Of a DNA stretch of 64,000 nt, positions 58,023-64,000 are shown in pieces. The notes under the pieces were generated by a model, which ran no database searches, was not told the origin of the DNA, and was given only the letters and a program-made list of their open reading frames with translations. Location of the stretch: assembly GCA_023432225.1 (NCBI GenBank), contig JAEYUW010000045.1:427620-491619 (forward strand), read 5' to 3'. The translations under genes were made by a program, and so were the position numbers. The first letter of the stretch is position 1, and the number at the start of each line of letters is the position of its first letter. The stretch is from Verrucomicrobiota bacterium (GTDB lineage Bacteria > Verrucomicrobiota > Verrucomicrobiia > Opitutales > Opitutaceae).

Positions 58023-60251
58023 ATGTCCGTCCCGAAGCCGACCATCATCTACACGAAGACCGACGAAGCGCCCGCGCTCGCCACCTACTCGCTCCTGCCG
58101 ATCGTGCAGGCGTTCACCAAGCACGCCGACATCGCCATCGAGACGCGCGACATCTCCGTCGCCGGTCGCATCCTCGCCGTGTTTCCGGAGTTTCTGACCG
58201 AGGCGCAGCGCCAGCCCGATCATCTCGCCGAACTCGGCGCGCTCACGCTCAAGCCCGAGGCCAACATCATCAAGCTCCCGAACATCTCGGCCTCCGTTCC
58301 GCAACTCAAGGAAGCCATCGCCGAGCTCCAGGCGCACGGCTACAAGGTCCCCGATTATCCCGAGACGCCCAAGACCGACGCCGAAAAGGACATCAAGGCG
58401 CGTTACGACAAGGTGAAGGGCTCCGCCGTCAACCCGGTCCTCCGCGAAGGCAACTCCGACCGCCGCGCTCCGAAGGCCGTGAAGGATTACGCCAGGAAGC
58501 ACCCGCACTCCATGGGCAAGTGGTCGCCCGACTCGAAGACCTCCGTGGTCACCATGGGCAAGGACGACTTCTTCGCGAACGAAAAGTCCGTCACGCTCGC
58601 GGCCGCCACGACCGCGAAGATCGAGTTCGTCGCGGCCGACGGCTCCACGAAGGTTCTTCTTCCGAAGCTCGCGCTCAAGGCCGGCGAAATCCTCGACGGC
58701 ACCGTCATGCGCAAAGCCGCGCTCGTCGTCTTCTACGAGCAACAGATCGCCAAGGCGAAGGCCGACGGCGTGCTTTTCTCGCTTCACCTCAAGGCCACGA
58801 TGATGAAGGTCTCCGACCCCGTCCTCTTCGGCCACTGCGTCCGCGTGTTCTTCAAAGATCTCCTCGCGAAACACGCCGCGACCTTCGCCGAACTCGGCGT
58901 CGACCTGAACAACGGTTTCGGCGACCTCGTCGAGAAACTCGCCAAGCTGCCCGCCGACAAGAAAGCCGCGATCGAAGCCGACATCGCCGCCGCCTACGCC
59001 GCCGGTCCGCAGGTCGCCATGGTCAACTCCGACCAGGGCATCACCAATCTCCACGTCCCGTCCGACGTCATCATCGACGCTTCGATGCCTGCGATGATCC
59101 GCGCCGGCGGCAAGATGTATGACCGCGCCGGCAAGCTCGCCGACGCGCTCTGCGTCATCCCCGACAGCGCCTACGCCGGCGTCTACGCCGCCACGATCGA
59201 CTTCTGCAAAAAGAACGGCGCGCTCGACCCGAAGACGATGGGCTCCGTCCCGAACGTCGGTCTCATGGCGCAAGCCGCCGAGGAATACGGCTCGCACAAC
59301 AAGACCTTCGTCGCCCCCGCCGCCGGCACCATCCGCGTCGTCGACGAAACGGGCAAGGAGCTGCTCGCCCACTCCGTCGCCGAAGGCGACATCTGGCGCG
59401 CGTGCCAGACCAAGGACGCTCCGGTGCAGGATTGGGTGAAGCTCGCGGTCACGCGCGCGCGCCTCAGCAACACGCCCGCCGTGTTCTGGCTCGACCAAGC
59501 CCGCGCGCACGACGCGCAGATCATCGCCAAGGTTGAAAAATACCTGAAGCAGCACGACACGGCCGGCCTCGATCTCCGCATTCTCCCGCCCGCCGCCGCT
59601 TGCCAGTTCTCGCTCGAACGCATCGTCAAGGGCCTCGACACGATCAGTGTCACCGGCAACGTCCTCCGCGACTACCTGACCGACCTCTTCCCGATCCTCG
59701 AAGTCGGCACGAGCGCCAAGATGCTCTCGATCGTTCCGCTCATGAACGGCGGCGGCCTCTTCGAAACCGGTGCCGGCGGCTCCGCGCCGAAGCACGTTGA
59801 GCAATTCCAGAACGAAAACTACCTGCGCTGGGATTCGCTGGGCGAGTTCTTCGCCCTCGCCGCTTCGTTCGAGCATCTGAGCATCGTCGCCTCGCACAAA
59901 AAGGCCAAAGTCCTCGCCGACACGCTCGACGTCGCCAACGGCAAGTTCCTCGAGAACGACAAATCCCCCGGCCGCAAACTCGGCACGATCGACAACCGCG
60001 GCAGCCACTTCTACCTCGCGCTCTATTGGGCCGAGGCGCTGGCCAGCCAGCACGTCGACGAGGAACTGCACCGCCTCTTCGTCCCGATCGCCGCCGAACT
60101 CGCCGCGCAGGAGGAGACCATCGTGAAGGAACTCCTCGCCGTCCAAGGCAAGCCCGCCGACATCGGCGGCTATTATCAGCCCGACGACGCGAAAGCCTCC
60201 GCCGCGCTGCGCCCGTCGAAGACCTTCAACGACATCCTCGCGCAGCTCTGA
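58023..60251 (+). CDS. icd: NADP-dependent isocitrate dehydrogenase, monomeric type
   Basis: This 742-residue enzyme oxidatively decarboxylates isocitrate in the citrate cycle and makes NADPH. The length and the motifs PTIIYTKTDEAPALATYSLL, LREGNSDRRAPKAVKDYARK, MVNSDQGITNLHVPSDVIID and KLGTIDNRGSHFYLALYW fit the monomeric class (IDH2 type), which is different from the dimeric E. coli enzyme. It is a single gene with no operon partner. The start MSVPKPTIIYTK is canonical. No odd residues are seen. Confidence 0.95.
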   Translation: MSVPKPTIIYTKTDEAPALATYSLLPIVQAFTKHADIAIETRDISVAGRILAVFPEFLTEAQRQPDHLAELGALTLKPEANIIKLPNISASVPQLKEAIAELQAHGYKVPDYPETPKTDAEKDIKARYDKVKGSAVNPVLREGNSDRRAPKAVKDYARKHPHSMGKWSPDSKTSVVTMGKDDFFANEKSVTLAAATTAKIEFVAADGSTKVLLPKLALKAGEILDGTVMRKAALVVFYEQQIAKAKADGVLFSLHLKATMMKVSDPVLFGHCVRVFFKDLLAKHAATFAELGVDLNNGFGDLVEKLAKLPADKKAAIEADIAAAYAAGPQVAMVNSDQGITNLHVPSDVIIDASMPAMIRAGGKMYDRAGKLADALCVIPDSAYAGVYAATIDFCKKNGALDPKTMGSVPNVGLMAQAAEEYGSHNKTFVAPAAGTIRVVDETGKELLAHSVAEGDIWRACQTKDAPVQDWVKLAVTRARLSNTPAVFWLDQARAHDAQIIAKVEKYLKQHDTAGLDLRILPPAAACQFSLERIVKGLDTISVTGNVLRDYLTDLFPILEVGTSAKMLSIVPLMNGGGLFETGAGGSAPKHVEQFQNENYLRWDSLGEFFALAASFEHLSIVASHKKAKVLADTLDVANGKFLENDKSPGRKLGTIDNRGSHFYLALYWAEALASQHVDEELHRLFVPIAAELAAQEETIVKELLAVQGKPADIGGYYQPDDAKASAALRPSKTFNDILAQL

Positions 60252-60281
60252 GAGGCGCGCCCACCGCGAGCGCACGTTTTC

Positions 60282-60323
60282 CCATAGGTCCTATAGGTCC
60301 CATGTGTCCTATAGGGCCTATTT
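60282..60323 (+). repeat. CCTATAGG/GTCCCAT repeat
   Basis: It reads ccataggtcctataggtccc then atgtgtcctatagggcctat, with several overlapping cctatagg palindromes. The stop codon of the four-helix-bundle gene on the minus strand (60318-60320) is within it. A weaker similar stretch lies on the other side of that gene at 60976. Confidence 0.75.
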
Positions 60324-60896
60324 TCTTTCCGCCTTTCTCCGGCTCTCCACCCGCGCCCGCGCCATCCGCTCGCGAATACCGCCCTCCCGCAAAAAATCCT
60401 GCTCCAGCCGCTGGATTTGCTGGTCGAGCAGATAGTTCGCCTGGTGGATCAGGCACAGCGCGATGTTCGCCACCACCTCGGCCGATCTCGTCTCGGAAAA
60501 CACGCGGAAGTCTTCGAAAGTCACGTCCTCCTTCGCGCCCAGTATCCGCACATATCGCGCCTCCGGGGAATCCTTGGCCCAGCGCGCGGCATCGCGTGCG
60601 CGGAGAAAGTCTTCATAGTCCGCCACCAACTCCTCGAGGCTCGCCCGCGCGACATTCGTGAGCTTCAGCTCGGTCTCCTTCGAGGTCCGCGACGCTTTCG
60701 AGCCCTCGATGATATTCTGTTTCCCCGAGCGCGCGGCCTGCACCATCTGGTCAATCGTGCGATCGCCTTTGCCGAGGAACCTCCGGCAGAACCGATACGT
60801 GAGATCGTAAACAATCTCCGCCTTCTGAAACGATTTCAGCGCCCGATAATTGCCATGCGCGGGCAGGAAACCTCGGGGCGATAGTTCGTGGGCCAT
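60318..60896 (-). CDS. four-helix-bundle suffix protein (S23/IVP-like)
   Basis: This 192-residue, mostly helical protein has the pattern ALKSFQKAEIVYDLTYRFCR, then SGKQNIIEGSKASRTSKETE and LKLTNVARASLEELVADYED, characteristic of the four-helix-bundle family first described in rRNA intervening sequences and often found as stand-alone genes. The function is unknown; a role in nucleic acid binding is inferred from related proteins. The start MAHELSPRGFLPAHGNY is chosen because the preceding in-frame codons lack family similarity. It is flanked on both sides by ataggtcc/gtcccat-type repeats. Confidence 0.85.
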   Translation of the reverse strand: MAHELSPRGFLPAHGNYRALKSFQKAEIVYDLTYRFCRRFLGKGDRTIDQMVQAARSGKQNIIEGSKASRTSKETELKLTNVARASLEELVADYEDFLRARDAARWAKDSPEARYVRILGAKEDVTFEDFRVFSETRSAEVVANIALCLIHQANYLLDQQIQRLEQDFLREGGIRERMARARVESRRKAERK

Positions 60897-60975
60897 GCTC
60901 GATCCTCCAGTTGCTTGGCCCGCGCCACCCCGCTCCGCTCCCCTACGCCCTTCAAGCCCTAAAACCGCCCGCGGC

Positions 60976-61030
60976 TCCATTCTCCATCATTCGTCCCCTC
61001 CGTCCTATGAGCCCCATTCGTCCCATTGCC
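60976..61030 (+). repeat. GTCC[CT]AT repeat after the M50 gene
   Basis: The stretch has gtcccctccgtcctatgagc and ccattcgtcccattgcc with repeated gtcc[ct]at words, resembling the element at 60282. It lies between the convergent-side M50 gene and the four-helix-bundle start. Confidence 0.5.
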
Positions 61031-61052
61031 TCTCCGCCCGCCCGCCCCTCGC

Positions 61053-61961
61053 TCACGCATCCACAATCCTCGCATCCCACGAGCGGTGCGGCCGCGCCTG
61101 CAGGCAGTCCGGACAGGTCGTCTGGTCCAGCGCCGCGCGACAGTGCGGGCACACGCCACCGCTCGCGAACGCATCGAAAGTCCCGCGACACGACGGACAC
61201 ACCCAGAACTCCCCGATCGGCGGCGCCGCGTGACACTCCGGGCACTTGAACTCCGCGCGCCGCGGCAACTGCTCGATTTGCCGCAGCGCCGCTGACGCCT
61301 TGTAGCTCTGCCAGCTCTGCGACAGCAGGAAAAACGCGAGGATGCCCGTCCACACCGACATCCACCAGATCGCGAGCCCCGCCAGCGCCACTCCGCCCAC
61401 AAGACCGATGATGGTCGCAATCCGCAGACTGCGCGCTCGACCGAGCGGATACCAAAGCAGCGACCGCAGCATCTGCCCGCCATCGAGCGGATAGACCGGC
61501 AGCAGGTTGAACACGAGCAGGCTGATATCCATCACGATCAGCGCCCGGAGGAACTGCACGAAATCCGGATTCTCCGCCAACAGCCCTGCCCGACCGCACA
61601 CCCAAGCGCCACCGATGAACACCGGCAACAGCACGACGTTGACGAGCGGCCCGGCCGCGATGCTCCACAGCGTCGCCCCCGGCCGTTGCGGCGGCGCCAC
61701 GTAAGCCACGCCGCCCAGCGGCCAGAGCACGATCTGATCGGCCGTCCCGCCCACCTGCCGGCACGCCAGCGCGTGACCGAACTCATGCAGCGTCACCACG
61801 ACGAACAGTGCGAGATACTCGAACAACGCCCACACCGGCGACGCGTAGTTCGGCGCGCGTTGCGACACCGAATAGATCGCCACGATGAACCACGACCAAT
61901 GCACGTGGACATCGATTCCGCGAAACCGAAAGAGCCGAAAAGATCCCTGATGAGTGGGCAT
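61053..61961 (-). CDS. site-2 protease family (M50) protein with zinc-ribbon tail
   Basis: This 302-residue polytopic protein has the M50 zinc motif HEFGH in VVVTLHEFGHALACRQVGG and the second motif in NLLPVYPLDGGQML. The C-terminal region (about 235-295) carries paired cysteines CPEC, CPSC, CPHC and CPDC, most likely two zinc ribbons on the cytoplasmic side. Such tails occur in other S2P-like proteins but their partner is unknown. The start MPTHQGSFRLFRFRG is chosen for the usual opening; the preceding codons lack hydrophobic character. It diverges from the GH28 gene. Confidence 0.87.
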   Translation of the reverse strand: MPTHQGSFRLFRFRGIDVHVHWSWFIVAIYSVSQRAPNYASPVWALFEYLALFVVVTLHEFGHALACRQVGGTADQIVLWPLGGVAYVAPPQRPGATLWSIAAGPLVNVVLLPVFIGGAWVCGRAGLLAENPDFVQFLRALIVMDISLLVFNLLPVYPLDGGQMLRSLLWYPLGRARSLRIATIIGLVGGVALAGLAIWWMSVWTGILAFFLLSQSWQSYKASAALRQIEQLPRRAEFKCPECHAAPPIGEFWVCPSCRGTFDAFASGGVCPHCRAALDQTTCPDCLQARPHRSWDARIVDA

Positions 61962-62053
61962 GCGCGTGCAGGCCAGCAGCGCGCCCGCCTCAATGCAACC
62001 CGGCAATCCCGCCCGCCTCTCACGATATCTCCACACGCCGCTCCGTTCCTGTC

Positions 62054-62074
62054 CCGGCGGTCTGCGACCGCCGG
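62054..62074. repeat. CCGGCGGTC hairpin in the divergent M50-GH28 gap
   Basis: ccggcggtc-tgc-gaccgccgg is a perfect 9-bp stem. It is like the hairpins of the GTAGGGCCGG family but lacks the GTAG/CTAC ends. It lies in the 201-base region that should contain both promoters. Confidence 0.7.
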
Positions 62075-62162
62075 AAAATCCCGCCGGCGCTCGATCCGCG
62101 CCCGAACGCCGCTGACGCACGCCGACTTTGACGACCGCACGCAACCGCGCTTCCGTTCGCGC

Positions 62163-63542
62163 ATGCTGTTTTCTCCTCTCGCCCGCTCGACCGCCGCGTG
62201 CGGCGTGTTCCTGTTTCTGGCCGCCGTCAGCATTGCCGCCACCAACGCCGCGCCATCCACTGACTGGGCGATGGCCGATGAAATCGTCGCGAAGATCCAG
62301 CTACCGCGCATCCCCAACCGCACGTTCTCGATCGCCGATTACGGTGCGAAACCCGATGGCTCCGACGCACTGCCCGCCCTCCGCGCCGCGATCGATGCCG
62401 CCTGCCGCGCCGGTGGCGGCCGCGTCGTGATTCCGGCCGGTCGCTGGCTCAGCCACGGCCCCGTTCACTTGCGCAGCAACATCGAGCTGCACATCTCCGA
62501 CGGCGCCACACTCCTCTTCTCCCCCGAGGCCAAGCACTACCTGCCCGTCGTGCTCACGCGCTGGGAGGGCACCGAGGTCCACACTTATTCGCCGCTCATC
62601 TACGCCTTCGAAGTGCACGACGTCGCCATCACCGGCCGCGGCACCATCGACGGCAACAGCCAGAGCGAATTCCTCCGCTGGACGAAGCCCGGCCAAGCCA
62701 ACATGGACCAACTCCGCCGCCTGGGCGTCGACGGCACGCCAGCCGCCCAGCGCATCTTCGGCGAAGGCACGTTCCTGCGTCCGCCGCTGATCCAGTTCTT
62801 CCGCGCCGAGCGCGTCCTGCTCGAGGATTACACGCTGCTCAACTCGCCCTTCTGGGTGAACCACCTCGTTTACACCGACCATGCCACCGTTCGCCGCATC
62901 AAGGTCGACAGCCACCACACCAACAACGACGGCGTCGACGTGGACTCCAGTCGCTGCGTCCTGATCGAACACTGCCACTTCCGCACCGGCGACGATTCCG
63001 TGGTCGTGAAATCCGGCCGCGACCGCGACGGTCGCGAAGTCGGCAAGCCCAGCGAATACGTCGTCGTCCGCCACAACGATATGGGCGGAGAGGACGGCAT
63101 CGCGCTCGGCAGCGAAATGTCTGGCGACATCCGCTGGGTTTTCTTCACCGACAACGTGCTCCGCCGGGGCCTGTCCGCGATCCGCTTCAAGGCCAACCTC
63201 GACCGCGGCGGCACCGTCGAGCACATCCGCGTGCGCAACTTCACCGTCGAAGCCTTCGACAATCTCTTCTGGTTCCAGCTCGACTACCCCGGACTGCTCG
63301 GCGGCGGCCACCCATCAACTTATCGCGACATCGTGTTCGAGAACTTCACCGTCGAACGCGCCGGCACGTTCTTCGACGCGAAAGCCCCCGCCGCGGCCCC
63401 GTTGCGCGACGTCACGCTGCGCAACATCCGCGTCAAACAAGCCGACCGCACGCTGCTCCTCGAAAACGTGCAAGGCCTGCGCTTCGAAAACGTCACCCTC
63501 GGCGACCAGCGCATCGACGGCGAACTGAGTTGGAAGAAGTAG
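62163..63542 (+). CDS. secreted GH28 polygalacturonase-type glycoside hydrolase
   Basis: This 459-residue protein has a signal peptide (about 1-27, STAACGVFLFLAAVSIAATN). The right-handed beta-helix of GH28 follows, starting FSIADYGAKPDGSDALPALR, a standard opening. The catalytic aspartate region is NNDGVDVDSS followed by RTGDDSVVVKSG, and IRFKAN corresponds to the RIK motif; the usual GHG motif is replaced by GSEMSGD, common in exo-acting and rhamnogalacturonan-active members. It would cleave pectin in the periplasm or outside the cell. The start is chosen at the signal peptide. Confidence 0.88.
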   Translation: MLFSPLARSTAACGVFLFLAAVSIAATNAAPSTDWAMADEIVAKIQLPRIPNRTFSIADYGAKPDGSDALPALRAAIDAACRAGGGRVVIPAGRWLSHGPVHLRSNIELHISDGATLLFSPEAKHYLPVVLTRWEGTEVHTYSPLIYAFEVHDVAITGRGTIDGNSQSEFLRWTKPGQANMDQLRRLGVDGTPAAQRIFGEGTFLRPPLIQFFRAERVLLEDYTLLNSPFWVNHLVYTDHATVRRIKVDSHHTNNDGVDVDSSRCVLIEHCHFRTGDDSVVVKSGRDRDGREVGKPSEYVVVRHNDMGGEDGIALGSEMSGDIRWVFFTDNVLRRGLSAIRFKANLDRGGTVEHIRVRNFTVEAFDNLFWFQLDYPGLLGGGHPSTYRDIVFENFTVERAGTFFDAKAPAAAPLRDVTLRNIRVKQADRTLLLENVQGLRFENVTLGDQRIDGELSWKK

Positions 63543-64000
63543 CGCTCCGCCGCCAAGTGTCCTGACTCGACGGAGCGGAGCGCGAATCAGGACGCGAGTT
63601 GAACGAGCTTTCGCCTCCCGGCGACGGCGCTCAAGCCCGCCCGACCGACAAGTTGCGCAAGAGAGAATCGCCGCTGGAGACGGCAGCGACCACCTTGGCC
63701 GAGGCGCCTCGCTACTCAGTTGGAACACCAACCCGGCTGTCTCATTTTGACCTTACAGCGACGGGGGGCAGGTCACGCCGCTCACGATGTTGCCGCTGAC
63801 GACGAACATTCGCCGGCTAGGAAGCGTAAAAGTAGCGCTGGCGAGAAACTGCGCGGGCATGGCTTTTTTGGCTAACGTTAAAGGTGAGACACGCGCGGGC
63901 GAGCGTGCAGTGAGCCCTTCTGAAACACTGGAGATGCTGAGCGGAGCTGGGCCATACGAATGACGGTCACTTCCCGCGCGTTGTCTCTGCCGCCTGGATC
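63543..64000. other. edge region without a confident gene
   Basis: A hairpin gtcctgactcg / cgaatcaggac (63559-63593, one mismatch) follows the GH28 gene but has no T-run. A possible 58-codon open frame runs from 63787 to 63963 on the plus strand, unlike any family I know. The DNA from about 63700 onward is visibly less GC-biased than the rest. Gagacacgcgcggg near 63887 is an inverted partner of cccgcgcgttgtctc near 63975. None of this is enough to name a feature. Confidence 0.4.

Noticed and set aside
63869..64000. Integron attC-like site (ctaacgttaaagg followed by an inverted repeat)
   Set aside because: The left core does not match the RYYYAAC/GTTRRRY consensus well and the right core is not present in the window.

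Overview
Organism and basis. The window is GC-rich, densely coding and contains one tRNA. Gene content (monomeric NADP isocitrate dehydrogenase, an ECF sigma factor fused to a membrane segment, an orphan FtsX-type permease, a four-helix-bundle suffix protein, a GH28 pectinase, DUF5069) and many short palindromic intergenic repeats suggest a free-living Gram-negative bacterium of the Verrucomicrobiota, most likely near Opitutaceae. This assignment is inference from family knowledge; there is no rRNA here to confirm it. Most start codons have no clear Shine-Dalgarno sequence and several follow pyrimidine runs. Layout. 0-2.8 kb: edge of a FAD oxidoreductase, an acyl carrier protein and a ketosynthase (probably a lipid or polyene pathway), then galE divergently. 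2.9-5.4 kb: a sigma-54-type response regulator without a recognisable C-terminal HTH, a site-2 protease, and tRNA-Ala(GGC) with its terminator. 5.5-10.2 kb: orphan ABC permease and an ExbB-ExbD-TonB set. 10.2-14.5 kb: tmk-holB, a MATE transporter and a convergent esterase. 14.6-22.2 kb: mutS, then on the minus strand an ECF sigma factor with a membrane anchor and extracytoplasmic domain, translationally close to a second membrane protein carrying the same domain, and a maf / TonB-like / pseudouridine synthase operon. 22.3-30.9 kb: nadE, hemL, a secreted S55-like protein, a large secreted propeller-like protein and a CvfB-like RNA-binding protein. 30.9-39.5 kb: Xer recombinase, MazG, trpC-DUF5069-rsmA, secreted peptidases and a Gre-like factor. 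39.8-49.3 kb: tex, EamA transporter, large TPR-like secreted protein, an AbrB-Doc toxin-antitoxin pair, FKBP, S4 protein and a DTW tRNA-modifying enzyme. 49.4-56.4 kb: a lipocalin-like protein overlapping a membrane protein that fuses methyltransferase-like, PAP2-like and Lgt-like parts, then two RNA helicases. 56.5-64 kb: serine hydrolase, icd, four-helix-bundle protein, a second M50 protease with a zinc-ribbon tail, GH28 pectinase, and an edge region without a confident gene. How it works together. Most genes are housekeeping (replication, repair, tRNA and rRNA modification, NAD, haem and tryptophan synthesis) with envelope and secretion functions between them. The notable parts are the membrane-tethered sigma factor with its paralogous partner, the three-part lipid-enzyme fusion, and a dense set of palindromic repeats, many bounded by GTAG...CTAC. 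These repeats supply stop codons to some genes, sit directly against start codons of others, and in one case are read in frame inside a helicase.
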